Source: an uncultured OM182 clade bacterium (lineage in GTDB: Bacteria; Pseudomonadota; Gammaproteobacteria; Pseudomonadales; Azotimanducaceae). Taken from it: a stretch of DNA of 64,000 nucleotides. The stretch lies in NCBI GenBank assembly GCA_905182025.1, contig CAJJAA010000013.1, positions 41,505 to 105,504 of the forward strand, in the 5' to 3' direction. Both the position numbers and the translations under genes were made by a program. Below, piece after piece: positions 34,842 to 43,313 of this stretch. Below the pieces are notes generated by a model. That model was not told the origin of the DNA and did not search any database. It was given only the letters and a program-made list of their open reading frames with translations. Every line of letters starts with the position of its first letter. The stretch's first letter is position 1.

Positions 34842-36008
34842 TTAGATCGGTGTTAAATGACTGGATCGACTCATGTGTTTATTAACGACAGGATTCGCAT
34901 ACATCTCTAGCCACTTTCTTCGCCACGCCTCTTCACAGGTTTCCATGCGCTTTTCGTACTCACTGGTATCAGAAAATTTCACGCTCCCGCCTAATGCCTG
35001 CCAGGTGTCATAGAACGGTCCGCTAGAATCCTGCTGGGCTAATAGCTTCAATGCCCAGTAATTGATTTGATAGAGTTGGTAATTTTCGAGAATTTGACGA
35101 TCAAGCGCATTAGCCACCTCTTCCGCCGATTCAAAATCACCTTGTATTTTTTCACCGAAATTTAAATGCACCCGACCCTTAAACTCACCTAAACCTTTCA
35201 CTAAACTTAATAGGTCTTCGCCTGAGGGTTTGTCGTATGAGCCGTCAGTTTCAATCGCATAACGCTCCTTTGCCTTAAGACAATCGCAAGGATCAAACTC
35301 ATAAGAGATAGAAACAGGGATAATATTAAGACAAGCGACTGTATTTGCCAGAGGCTCTTTGCGTTTCGCCAAAGCAAACATTTTAACAATAGCGGGATCG
35401 GTATTATCAAGACCATCTTTAGCTCTACCTTCGCTTTGTGCAATCCATATTGATTGCTTCTCATCAATAGATTGATGAATATACTCGGAGGATTGTAGCA
35501 GCGCAGCATAGACTTTCTTCGCGCCCTCCTCAGATCGCCTTATAAAGAAACTCTTATTTAGCCGCATGATATCTGTCGCAAACTTACGCTGTATCAAATT
35601 ATCGCCCACAGCAATGCGAACCGTATCGTGCTCAGACAGCCATAAAGCATAATCAACTAACATCGAGTCACCTGCGATATCCCTATGATTGCCCACGTAG
35701 AGATAACCTTCATCTGATTGCAAAGAGCCTACTCCTTTGAAGACGAACTCCGTCATTGTGGTTTCGACAATACGCTTGGCATAGCTCGAAATCATTTGCT
35801 GAAATTCGCGCACACTAGCGACACTACCTAACTGCCCTTTCAAAAATCTTCTGACAAAAAACCGCACAAGATCGGGTACATAACGACTCAAACGCGGCGA
35901 ATGGTAACGTCCCAGAAAATCGAGAAAATCGATATCCGCTAGAAGTTCTTGTACTACTTTTTTTACCTCATCATCATGATAAGGTCTTATGTCATCAAAT
36001 TTTGTCAT
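34842..36008 (-). CDS. PlsC-like acyltransferase
   Basis: A 388-residue protein related to glycerol-phosphate acyltransferases. The active-site block is GYLYVGNHRDIAGDSMLVDYALW, a variant of the NHxxxxD motif with an extra residue, followed by FIRRSEEGAKKVYAALLQSSEYIHQSIDEKQSIWIAQSEGRAKDG, where SEGRAKDG takes the place of the usual PEGTRS. It is longer than PlsC (about 240) and lacks membrane helices. It converges on srkA with 9 bases between stops. Exact acceptor lipid unknown. Confidence 0.8.
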   Translation of the reverse strand: MTKFDDIRPYHDDEVKKVVQELLADIDFLDFLGRYHSPRLSRYVPDLVRFFVRRFLKGQLGSVASVREFQQMISSYAKRIVETTMTEFVFKGVGSLQSDEGYLYVGNHRDIAGDSMLVDYALWLSEHDTVRIAVGDNLIQRKFATDIMRLNKSFFIRRSEEGAKKVYAALLQSSEYIHQSIDEKQSIWIAQSEGRAKDGLDNTDPAIVKMFALAKRKEPLANTVACLNIIPVSISYEFDPCDCLKAKERYAIETDGSYDKPSGEDLLSLVKGLGEFKGRVHLNFGEKIQGDFESAEEVANALDRQILENYQLYQINYWALKLLAQQDSSGPFYDTWQALGGSVKFSDTSEYEKRMETCEEAWRRKWLEMYANPVVNKHMSRSSHLTPI

Positions 36009-36185
36009 TGGCTACCTGAGTTACATCGCGGTATACCCTGCATCATCTTCAACTCAATATTTGAGCCGATTGAAGCGAATTTCCTACTGCAGCCAAACCT
36101 ATTGAACGGCAGTCGAGGGCACGATTAGATGTTTACTGACTAATTAGTATTTAATTTGTGCTGATTCGAGGATACAAATTCTAAC

Positions 36186-36704
36186 ATGACCGAACAGCTA
36201 GACATACGACCAGCAAGCCTAGCGGATATCCATCAGTTAACCGATATTTATAACCATTATGTTGAGCATACTGCGATCACCTTCGACCTAGCGCCCTGGT
36301 CAGTAAAAGATCGTACGTTGTGGTTTCAGCAATTCGCTGATTCGAAAGACAAGAACGCACCACACCGCTGCTATGTTGCCGTCGACGCACAAGATAAGGT
36401 TTTGGGCTATGCCGGCAGCGGCACGTTTCGCGATAAGGCAGCGTACAACGCATCTATCGAGACAACGATTTACCTAGCGCCGTCGTCAATCGGGCGCGGC
36501 ATTGGCAAACGTTTGTACCAGCATCTCATTAAGGCGCTGCAAGCAACGACTGCCCACAGAGCTTATGCCGTCATTTCGTTACCGAATGAGGCCAGCCTAG
36601 CGTTACATCGGTCGCTCGGGTTCGAGCAGGTCGGTAAACTGACAGAAGTTGGCTACAAATTTGATCAGTATTGGGACACAGCCTACCTTGAACTTCGCTT
36701 CTAG
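36186..36704 (+). CDS. GNAT acetyltransferase (phosphinothricin/methionine sulfoximine type)
   Basis: A 172-residue GNAT enzyme. Opening DIRPASLADIHQLTDIYNHYVEHTAITFDLAPWS is typical of PAT/MddA-like acetyltransferases. The acetyl-CoA loop SIGRGIGKRLYQHLIKAL and the late SLPNEASLALHRSLGFEQVGKLTEVGYKF support it. Members acetylate the amino group of phosphinothricin, methionine sulfone or related amino acids. It is monocistronic. Substrate is a family guess. Confidence 0.88.
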   Translation: MTEQLDIRPASLADIHQLTDIYNHYVEHTAITFDLAPWSVKDRTLWFQQFADSKDKNAPHRCYVAVDAQDKVLGYAGSGTFRDKAAYNASIETTIYLAPSSIGRGIGKRLYQHLIKALQATTAHRAYAVISLPNEASLALHRSLGFEQVGKLTEVGYKFDQYWDTAYLELRF

Positions 36705-36767
36705 GCGCAACTCGCCCGTTCACTCATTTTTTATCAACCATTTGATCGAGGCTTAACATCTGCGCGG

Positions 36768-37514
36768 CTAAGAAAAAATGAGAAATAACCCGATAGATAT
36801 CAAGATGACGAACACCAGACGTCGCAGAAAAATGTCTGGAATCACGTGAGAAAACTTAGTTGTCAGCAATGTTACAAACACAACAATCGGTACTGACAGT
36901 GCCGCAAGTACTAAAATCTCCTGATCAACTTGTCCCGCCACCGTTATCGAAACAGTTCGAAAGGACGTCGAGATCGCAAAGATCGCGAGTAAGCTGGCGC
37001 GAATCACATTCAGCTCAATAGGCTGTCGATACATAAAATAGGCCATGGGCGCGCCACCAGCGCCATACATGCCACCAATCAAACCGCCTGCGCCGCCAGT
37101 CAAGATGGTCATAAGCCGACTCGATTGGAACTCATAGGGCGTTGGTTTCAGCATCAAGAAAAAACCCGCTGAGACTATCACAAGCCCCAACATAAGACGC
37201 AACAGCCCCGCCGCCGAAACGGATAACAAATTGAGTAAAACAATCCCGACAATGATCATCGGCACCATACCCAGAGCAATGTCGATGATGACCTTTCTAT
37301 CCATAAACCGATGGGTTGTGCGAAGTGCCACCAGCGCGTTTACCAAACTAATGAAACCGACAACGGCAGCAGTTTTACCAATATCCGCAAGCCCTAATGC
37401 AGTGACGCCACCCATGATTATAAGACCCATGGCAAACCCGGTCGCCGTTTGGACCATGGCGCCAACACCTACAAGGAGCAAAAAGTAAATCGCATTGATG
37501 TCAAGATCTGGCAA
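36768..37514 (-). CDS. TauE/SafE-family anion exporter
   Basis: A 248-residue membrane protein with about seven or eight hydrophobic helices. The family repeats are visible as GVGAMVQTATGFAMGLIIMGG and GGAGGLIGGMYGAGGAPMAYFMYRQPIELNVIRASL. TauE/SafE proteins export sulfite, sulfoacetate or related anions. No sulfonate genes are close by, so the substrate is open. It is flanked by an acetyltransferase and an SDR gene on the opposite strand. Confidence 0.9.
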   Translation of the reverse strand: MPDLDINAIYFLLLVGVGAMVQTATGFAMGLIIMGGVTALGLADIGKTAAVVGFISLVNALVALRTTHRFMDRKVIIDIALGMVPMIIVGIVLLNLLSVSAAGLLRLMLGLVIVSAGFFLMLKPTPYEFQSSRLMTILTGGAGGLIGGMYGAGGAPMAYFMYRQPIELNVIRASLLAIFAISTSFRTVSITVAGQVDQEILVLAALSVPIVVFVTLLTTKFSHVIPDIFLRRLVFVILISIGLFLIFS

Positions 37515-37585
37515 GGAGTAGATGATGTCCGTTAAAAAGTAGCATATTATCGTCGTCTTTCAGCAACCATGCACGGTAAATTACG

Positions 37586-38374
37586 ATGGACTATGGAATT
37601 GCGGGTAAAATTGCACTGGTTACAGGCAGTAACAGAGGCACCGGCCTAATCATTGCTCAAAGCCTTGCAGCTGAGGGCGCAAAGGTGCTTATCCATAGTT
37701 TAGCCGCAGGTGATTCAAACGAACCCGCCGCTCAAATTGCTAACGCGATACCTGTGTATGGTGATATCACGACAGACGCCGGTGCGGCTGATCTCATTAG
37801 CCAAATCAGAAGCCTCGATTTAAAAGTAGATCTACTCATTAATAACTACGGCACTGCACTGGCTGGCACCTGGGATTCCTTGAGTACAACTGACTGGATT
37901 GATGCCTATCAGAAGAACACGCTGTCGATTGTCAGGCTCGTTCAAGGTCTAAAATCAGATCTGATTAACTCGACACAAGGTCGTATCGTAAACTTGGGCA
38001 CAGTCGGCTCGGATCGCCCTAACAACAAAATGCCACACTACTATGCTGCAAAAGGGGCGCTGGCAAACCTCAATGTTGGTTTGGCAAAAGAGTTTTCAGG
38101 CACAGGCGTCACCGTTAATCTTGTTTCGCCCGGACTCATTCGGACACCGGAGGTTGAATCAGCCTATTTGAAGCGTGCCCAAGCCAAAGGCTGGGGCAAT
38201 ACATTCGATGAAGCAGAGGCAGAAATCGCCAAGCAGTTTGCACCCAGTCCGCTAGGTCGTATTGCCACCCGCGAAGAAGTCGCCAACGTCGTCACTTTTT
38301 TGAGCAGCATCGCTGCCAGCTTTGTGAATGGACAAAACCTTCGCGTCGATGGTGGCGCGCTTGATATTACTTAG
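37586..38374 (+). CDS. Short-chain dehydrogenase/reductase
   Basis: A 262-residue SDR. The nucleotide-binding motif is VTGSNRGTG (TGxxxGxG), followed by LINNYGTA in place of NNAG, the active-site YYAAKGAL (YxxxK) and the C-terminal VDGGALDIT. It is a cytosolic NAD(P)-dependent oxidoreductase, substrate unknown. It is oriented away from the TauE-type gene and precedes hemJ by 33 bases, so it may be cotranscribed with hemJ. Confidence 0.9.
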   Translation: MDYGIAGKIALVTGSNRGTGLIIAQSLAAEGAKVLIHSLAAGDSNEPAAQIANAIPVYGDITTDAGAADLISQIRSLDLKVDLLINNYGTALAGTWDSLSTTDWIDAYQKNTLSIVRLVQGLKSDLINSTQGRIVNLGTVGSDRPNNKMPHYYAAKGALANLNVGLAKEFSGTGVTVNLVSPGLIRTPEVESAYLKRAQAKGWGNTFDEAEAEIAKQFAPSPLGRIATREEVANVVTFLSSIAASFVNGQNLRVDGGALDIT

Positions 38375-38407
38375 TCGCACACCCTCGGCACTCAAACGGA
38401 AAATTCA

Positions 38408-38821
38408 ATGCTCTGGATAAAAACGTTTCATATACTCTTTGTAATGGCTTGGATGGCGGGCTTGTTCTACATGCCAAGAATTTTTGTCCATTACGTCGAG
38501 GGTAAAAATGCAGGCGAGGATGTGCGTCGGTTAGTGACGATGGGTACCAAGTTGTTCAAGTTCTCGAGCCTCATGGCTTCAATCGCACTAGGGCTCGGCG
38601 TATGGTTATGGCTAGGTTATGGCTTCCAAGGCACATGGCTTTGGGTGAAACTCGCGCTGGTCGGTGTTTTGTTAGCCTATCATTGGCAATGTCTGCGATA
38701 TCTTCGCAAGTTACAAAGCGATTCGACTATTCCAAGCTCACTATTCTTTCGCGTCTTCAACGAAGGTGCGCTGATCATTGTCGTACCTATATTGATCATG
38801 GTCGTTATTAAGCCCTTTTAA
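38408..38821 (+). CDS. hemJ: Protoporphyrinogen oxidase HemJ
   Basis: A 137-residue protein with four hydrophobic helices. LWIKTFHILFVMAWMAGLFYMPRIFVHYVE at the N-terminus, with a conserved His and Met-rich stretch, and AYHWQCLRYLRKL and RVFNEGALIIVVPILIMVVIKPF later match HemJ (formerly UPF0093). It oxidises protoporphyrinogen IX in the inner membrane in bacteria lacking HemG or HemY, and needs haem. It follows an SDR gene closely. Confidence 0.93.
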   Translation: MLWIKTFHILFVMAWMAGLFYMPRIFVHYVEGKNAGEDVRRLVTMGTKLFKFSSLMASIALGLGVWLWLGYGFQGTWLWVKLALVGVLLAYHWQCLRYLRKLQSDSTIPSSLFFRVFNEGALIIVVPILIMVVIKPF

Positions 38822-38844
38822 TAACCCCATACCTGTGACCATTA

Positions 38845-39039
38845 TTAATCATCGTTTTTACCAACTATTTCATATTGACCAACGGGTTTACACAAGTTCA
38901 GCGCTGCGAGCCAATCATCGCGAGTCAGAGATCGGTAATCTCCTCGCGGTGGCCCACCTGAATTGTTGACTGGGATATCGATATTTGAGTAATGGCTAAT
39001 GAGCAACTCGCGGCTATCTTGATTGGCTAGATCCATCAC
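38845..39039 (-). pseudogene. Truncated SDR remnant downstream of the aromatic cluster
   Basis: A 64-codon minus frame includes NIDIPVNNSGGPPRGDYRSLTRDDWLAALNL, which clearly matches the NNAG and helix region of 3-oxoacyl-ACP reductase-like SDRs (typically DILVNNSGGPPPG...). The N-terminal Rossmann part and the YxxxK half are missing. It sits 30 bases after the bphB-like gene, same strand. Best read as the internal piece of a deleted SDR gene that once extended the cluster. Confidence 0.6.
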
Positions 39040-39069
39040 CTGCTCACATTTATTATTTTTTTTGTTGGC

Positions 39070-39894
39070 TTAAAGCTTACTAAGAAGGTCGTCACCGCCT
39101 CGAGGCACAGGCCCTAGACCGCGGATACCGAAACCACCATCGTGATTGAGAATAGCACCCGTCGACGGTACGTTGTCGTCCCTTGACGCAAAAAACACAT
39201 AAGCGCCACTGTACTCCGCTGGTGTTGGCAGTTCGCCCACCGGCACAAAGTTTTTTGCACTCGAGGCCATTTTCTCACCGGGGAACTTCGCATTATCCAT
39301 ACCGAGGCTTTCCGGCCCCTTGAGTTCGGTAGAAATACCACCGGGCGCAACGCCATTGACTCTGACGTGAGGTGCAAGTTCAAAAGCCAACTGTTTTATC
39401 ATACCTACCACTGCGTGCTTCGTTGCGGTGTACAACATGCCACCACCATTCGGTAAAAAACCAGCGTTAGACACGGTGAAGAGCATGGAGCCGTTGGATG
39501 CAACTAAGGGCTTTAGCGCTGCCTTCGACAGCATCATGTAACCTAGCACGTTGATATCAAACAACTCATGAAAAGACGCGGTGAGTTTTTCCGCCGGCAT
39601 ATCAACAAGCGTCATGTTGTAGTCCCAGATGCCCGCATTACCAATCACACAATCGAGCTTGCCAAAGGTCTCGACACATTCATTGACGATTTTTTCGTTG
39701 TCGCTGAATTGCCTAACATCCCCCGAAACGCAAACGACTCGCTCGCCATACTGTTCGCGAAGTTGATCACAGCCTGATTCAGATCTATCTAGAACACCGA
39801 TATTGGCGCCCTCGTTGATGAAGCGTTTTACAATCGCAGCGCCCAGCCCAGACGCGCCCCCGGTAATAATGACGGTTTGATTATCGAGTCTCAT
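39070..39894 (-). CDS. bphB: BphB-like cis-dihydrodiol dehydrogenase (SDR)
   Basis: A 274-residue SDR. MRLDNQTVIITGGASGLGAAIVKRF, the GDVRQFSDNEKIVNECVETFGKLDCVIGNAGIWDYNMTLVDMPAEKL stretch and SNAGFLPNGGGMLYTATKHAVVGMIKQLAFELAPHVRVNGVAPGGISTELKGPESLGM correspond closely to BphB, which oxidises cis-2,3-dihydrodiols to catechols with NAD. YTATK is the catalytic YxxxK. It follows the dioxygenase beta subunit by two bases. Its natural diol substrate is unknown. Confidence 0.88.
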   Translation of the reverse strand: MRLDNQTVIITGGASGLGAAIVKRFINEGANIGVLDRSESGCDQLREQYGERVVCVSGDVRQFSDNEKIVNECVETFGKLDCVIGNAGIWDYNMTLVDMPAEKLTASFHELFDINVLGYMMLSKAALKPLVASNGSMLFTVSNAGFLPNGGGMLYTATKHAVVGMIKQLAFELAPHVRVNGVAPGGISTELKGPESLGMDNAKFPGEKMASSAKNFVPVGELPTPAEYSGAYVFFASRDDNVPSTGAILNHDGGFGIRGLGPVPRGGDDLLSKL

Positions 39895-39896
39895 AG

Positions 39897-40430
39897 TTAA
39901 AAAATGCTGCTCAGGTTTTGTGAAAGAATGACGGTCTGTTCGAGAAAAATATGTCGCTTTGCCAGCTTAAGCTCACCATCGACGCGACGCAGCACATCCT
40001 CGCGCCTACCAATCCAGCTATCCTCTTCGCTATTGAGTCGCGTGCGATAAAGCTGGAAGTTACACATCACAGTGATTTCATCAACATCAACGTCAGAAAC
40101 TCGTACATTCGAAATCAGATGACGAGTCCGAGACGGCGGATCCTCAGCCCAGGCTCGGCCGACCGACAACCGCTTGACTCTGAGAGTGAGGGTACTCAGG
40201 TCATCATCGAAATAAGCCATGCCACCTAGCTTGGTGAACTCCAAATGCACCTCTTTAGCCTGTGTCGTTCGACGAATAGGCATCCAGTAATGAATATCCT
40301 CGGTAAGTAGACCTAACCAGTCATCTAGGCGGCGGTCATCGAGCAGCTCTGCCTCACGATAAAGGAATTCTTGAGCTTCAAAAGTGAGGTGCAATCGTTC
40401 TTGAACCGTTAGCTGTGGGAAACGACTCAT
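39897..40430 (-). CDS. Aromatic-ring-hydroxylating dioxygenase, beta subunit
   Basis: About 177 residues from ATG 40430, which overlaps the alpha-subunit TGA by one base and has AGGGA upstream. The ORF track's 40481 start lies inside the alpha gene. The fold is the small alpha/beta cone (SnoaL/NTF2-like): LHLTFEAQEFLYREAELLDDRRLDDWLGLLTEDIHYWMPIRR is the usual N-terminus of these subunits. It forms the alpha3beta3 oxygenase with the alpha subunit. Confidence 0.9.
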   Translation of the reverse strand: MSRFPQLTVQERLHLTFEAQEFLYREAELLDDRRLDDWLGLLTEDIHYWMPIRRTTQAKEVHLEFTKLGGMAYFDDDLSTLTLRVKRLSVGRAWAEDPPSRTRHLISNVRVSDVDVDEITVMCNFQLYRTRLNSEEDSWIGRREDVLRRVDGELKLAKRHIFLEQTVILSQNLSSIF

Positions 40431-41785
40431 CAGACGCTTCCCTGCGGTGGCTTTGAGTGATTTTCTTTCAGCGTTTGCCATGAGTCAGCTTGCATCCACT
40501 CCTTCCAGCATTGGTAGGTCCAACGTTGACCATGCTCATTCACAACGGTTTCGATGCCACTTTGACCGGAAGGATCCGTGCTTACGGTGTCATGTCCCAG
40601 CCCCATAGAAAAATTCAAAGGTCTATTTTTGGATCGAGTACCTTTTGCACCTCGCGTTGAATGGCTCCAGTTTTCACCATCGTCTTGTTCAAGAAACCCA
40701 GCGGGACCAAAGACGTGGTTATGCGAGTAGATACTCTGTTTGCTCTGAGCGTCAGGCAGACCTACCGGCAAATAATTAAACCACCAAATTTCAGTTTCAA
40801 AGGGGCCCCTGGGTATGCGTAAACACATCTGCCGTGTGTGTGTGACCCATAAGTTGGGGAAGATATTCGGGTGGCCAAAGGAACGGTGCCCTACCGGGCC
40901 GAGCATTTCTCGCGTTGCCGCGTCGGTTCGGTGACCCGCTTGTATGTCATACCACTGCGACTCACCTTCTCCGGAAGCCTGTCGCCGGTCAAACTCTGCC
41001 TGCTGCTCAAGGGTTAAACCGGGACCACCGATGCCGTGACCATATTCACCCAGAATCACCATTTGATCATTGGGCGCCATCGCCTCTTCAGTCACTAGCC
41101 CTACTTTGAAGGCGGTTCCATGGGTTACTTTGACGTGGTACCAATCGTATAAATTGTCGACTGCAAACTTCCAGTTACACTTAAGTCGATTCTTGTGAAT
41201 ACCATCTAAAAACTGGATAGGCCCATCCACCAACATCATGTCGATACTTAACTTACCAACCCAACCCAAGTATTCGATTAATGGGGGTGCATCTGGGTCT
41301 AATGTAGCAAAGTAAAAGCCTTTGTAACTTTCCACGTTAGCGGCTGACTCAAGCCCCCAGTCTTTTTTATCCAGCCCACCTTTGTAGAACGCTTCCTCAT
41401 TAGGAACAGCAAGCAGAGATCCGTCTAGATCAAAGTTCCAACCATGGTATGAACACATAAAACTTTTTGTTGTACCGAGTTCTGCCCTGCAAACGGTATT
41501 GCCGCGATGCGGGCAGGAATTGAGCAGTACATTTACCTTGCCTGCTCTATCTCGAACCGCGATGACTTCATCTTCACCAATAAAGCTGACGAAGAAATTG
41601 CCGGTGTCAGGAATTTGAGACTCGTGACAAATGAAATTCCAGCCTCGCCCAAAAATGCGTTCGAGCTCTTCTTCGTACACTAGTCTATCCGTAAAAATGC
41701 GTCTATCTAACACTCCAGTCGAGGGGTTGTAACAAGCATCTAGATCCACAGAGGCTCGGTCACTGGTAATAATGGTTTCCGGCAA
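40430..41785 (-). CDS. Aromatic-ring-hydroxylating dioxygenase, alpha subunit (Rieske)
   Basis: A 451-residue Rieske non-haem iron oxygenase. Rieske ligands are Cys91-x-His93 and Cys111-x2-His114. The bridging Asp and two mononuclear iron His are in VDNLYDWYHVKVTHGTAF. The C-terminal half is the catalytic domain. It adds dioxygen to an aromatic ring, giving a cis-dihydrodiol. Electrons must come from a ferredoxin and reductase, neither of which is in this cluster. The substrate cannot be read; the neighbouring genes suggest biphenyl or polycyclic-type aromatics. Confidence 0.92.
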   Translation of the reverse strand: MPETIITSDRASVDLDACYNPSTGVLDRRIFTDRLVYEEELERIFGRGWNFICHESQIPDTGNFFVSFIGEDEVIAVRDRAGKVNVLLNSCPHRGNTVCRAELGTTKSFMCSYHGWNFDLDGSLLAVPNEEAFYKGGLDKKDWGLESAANVESYKGFYFATLDPDAPPLIEYLGWVGKLSIDMMLVDGPIQFLDGIHKNRLKCNWKFAVDNLYDWYHVKVTHGTAFKVGLVTEEAMAPNDQMVILGEYGHGIGGPGLTLEQQAEFDRRQASGEGESQWYDIQAGHRTDAATREMLGPVGHRSFGHPNIFPNLWVTHTRQMCLRIPRGPFETEIWWFNYLPVGLPDAQSKQSIYSHNHVFGPAGFLEQDDGENWSHSTRGAKGTRSKNRPLNFSMGLGHDTVSTDPSGQSGIETVVNEHGQRWTYQCWKEWMQADSWQTLKENHSKPPQGSV

Positions 41786-41829
41786 TTTATTCTCCTATTC
41801 CATTGTTGTAGCAAGTTTAGACGATCGCT

Positions 41830-42708
41830 TTAGTTGAGATTACCTTTGTGCCCCCAAATACTTGGCTTGTCGTAGCTCGTGGTTTGCCATGTCTCATCAT
41901 CAATCTGTAGACCACCGAAGCCATATTCAATATCAAACCCTGAAGGCGTTTTCATATAAAAACTGACCATCTGATCGTTCGTATGACAGCCGATGGAAGA
42001 TGAAATTGGGGTCGATTGAGCTGTGGCACGATCGAGCCCAAAACCAACGTCATCGAGGCTCGTAACCTCCAACATAATATGATTGAGTTTCTTCGGCAGA
42101 GGCACTGGCGCTAAAGCAATGCTATGGTGACGAGGATTGCAATGTAGAAACGTCAAATTAATTTGGCGCCCTTTCGGTCCCATAGTAATGTGGTCAGACA
42201 AACGAAAGCCGAGACCGTTTTGATAAAATTCGATCGCCGCCTGTTCATCGGCAACGAACAAAACAATATGCCCTAAACCCTGATCACCAGTAATAAAGCC
42301 ATTGACGCCTTGCGGCGAAACAAAAGGCAAGTCACTGGTTCGATCACCCACAAACAATTCGATCCGCAATCCAAAGGGGTCCTGGCAGCTAACCAAAAAT
42401 TCAACCTGCCTTGCCGTCGCCTCATCATTGCTGGCCGGCGTAACGGTGAACCCGGCGTTATTGAGTTGTTCAATCATGCTATGCATAGACGCTTCGTCAA
42501 CCATTTTGAAGCCTGCACAGCGGATATCATCCTCTCCGGTTTCTACAATTTTGATTCGCCAGATTGACGTGTCCATTTTTAACAAAAGTGACTCATTGTC
42601 GACCTTAACTGAAAGCCCCAGCACTTCTGTAGAATAGCGCTGCCAGTCAGACAGGCTTGATACCCCTAGCTCGATATAGGCCAATTCGGCAACCGATGTT
42701 GGAATCAT
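41830..42708 (-). CDS. bphC: BphC-like extradiol ring-cleavage dioxygenase
   Basis: A 292-residue two-domain VOC-fold protein. The C-terminal iron site matches BphC: His147 (GHIVLF), His210 (LNHIMLEV) and Glu261 (FDIEYG), with His194/195 (RHHSIAL) and Tyr251 at the catalytic positions. These are within one residue of the BphC numbering I remember for Burkholderia LB400. It would open 2,3-dihydroxy-aromatic rings next to a hydroxyl group, using Fe(II). First gene of the cluster, it precedes the oxygenase alpha subunit by 44 bases. Confidence 0.87.
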   Translation of the reverse strand: MIPTSVAELAYIELGVSSLSDWQRYSTEVLGLSVKVDNESLLLKMDTSIWRIKIVETGEDDIRCAGFKMVDEASMHSMIEQLNNAGFTVTPASNDEATARQVEFLVSCQDPFGLRIELFVGDRTSDLPFVSPQGVNGFITGDQGLGHIVLFVADEQAAIEFYQNGLGFRLSDHITMGPKGRQINLTFLHCNPRHHSIALAPVPLPKKLNHIMLEVTSLDDVGFGLDRATAQSTPISSSIGCHTNDQMVSFYMKTPSGFDIEYGFGGLQIDDETWQTTSYDKPSIWGHKGNLN

Positions 42709-42823
42709 CTAATGCACCTCGTATCCATTGAAACTTTGTTAACAACAAGAAGATCTTAACTAGTCGTAACCCATATCCCTACGAGCGGACATACTAAAAA
42801 TTGATCAATCGTCCAGAAACCAT

Positions 42824-43200
42824 TTAACCTATACTCCGCATCCAACGACTGCGTGGGATATTGAATTGACGCTTGGAAGCACGATTAAAGGCTTCTTCAG
42901 AGCCCTACCCAGATTGGTTGGCGGCAACATCGTCCTGATACTCTGACATTGCAGTAATCGGCCCCAAAAGGACATGGTAAAAATACCCCGCCACGAACGC
43001 CTTGCGACTAATTTTTTCATCCGCAGCAAGCGTGATTGCTCATACCGCACTCTTTCCATGCGAAAATCGTATAGCGAAAGCGGTCTTGATGCCTTTGTCA
43101 TCCTTGTAATCTAACCTTTCGCCAACGGCAATACCAATTTGTTCCAGCTGTCGTAATCAAGCATTAACCTGGCGTTGGCCCGAATAGTCAAGATGCTCAT
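42824..43200 (-). pseudogene. Disrupted CDS upstream of the aromatic cluster, family unrecognised
   Basis: The 570-base gap before bphC hides a decayed gene. From ATG 43200 the frame reads MSILTIRANARLMLDYDSWNKLVLPL, then stops. A shifted frame continues with GERLDYKDDKGIKTAFAIRFSHGKSAV, stop, AITLAADEKISRKAFVAGYFYHVL, LLGPITAMSEYQDDVAANQSG, stop, GSEEAFNRASKRQFNIPRSRWMRSIG and a final TAA. So there is one frameshift and two in-frame stops in about 125 codons of protein-like sequence. The 90-codon ORF in the track is in another frame. Family not recognised. Confidence 0.55.
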
Positions 43201-43273
43201 AATCACCACTTACCGTCTAATCAGAGATTTGAAGAAGCCCCGATGATTGAAAAGGAAGCGCATAAAAAACATG

Positions 43274-43279
43274 TATAAT
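43274..43279 (+). promoter_or_regulatory. Candidate -10 element of the syd-aroA operon
   Basis: A perfect TATAAT lies 35 bases before the preferred syd start at 43314. The nearest -35-like sequence, TTGAAA at 43247, is 21 bases away, wider than ideal. If used, transcription starts near 43286, excluding the ORF-track start at 43278. Confidence 0.45.
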
Positions 43280-43313
43280 GACCCATCTTTATACCTGCAC
43301 TAACCAGACACTC

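Noticed and set aside
42829-43101. 90-codon minus ORF upstream of bphC
   Set aside because: Its residues are not protein-like; an adjacent frame gives a clear though broken coding sequence.
43278-43313. Longer N-terminus for Syd
   Set aside because: A TATAAT overlaps the longer start, so the transcript should begin after it; ATG 43314 also fits Syd length.
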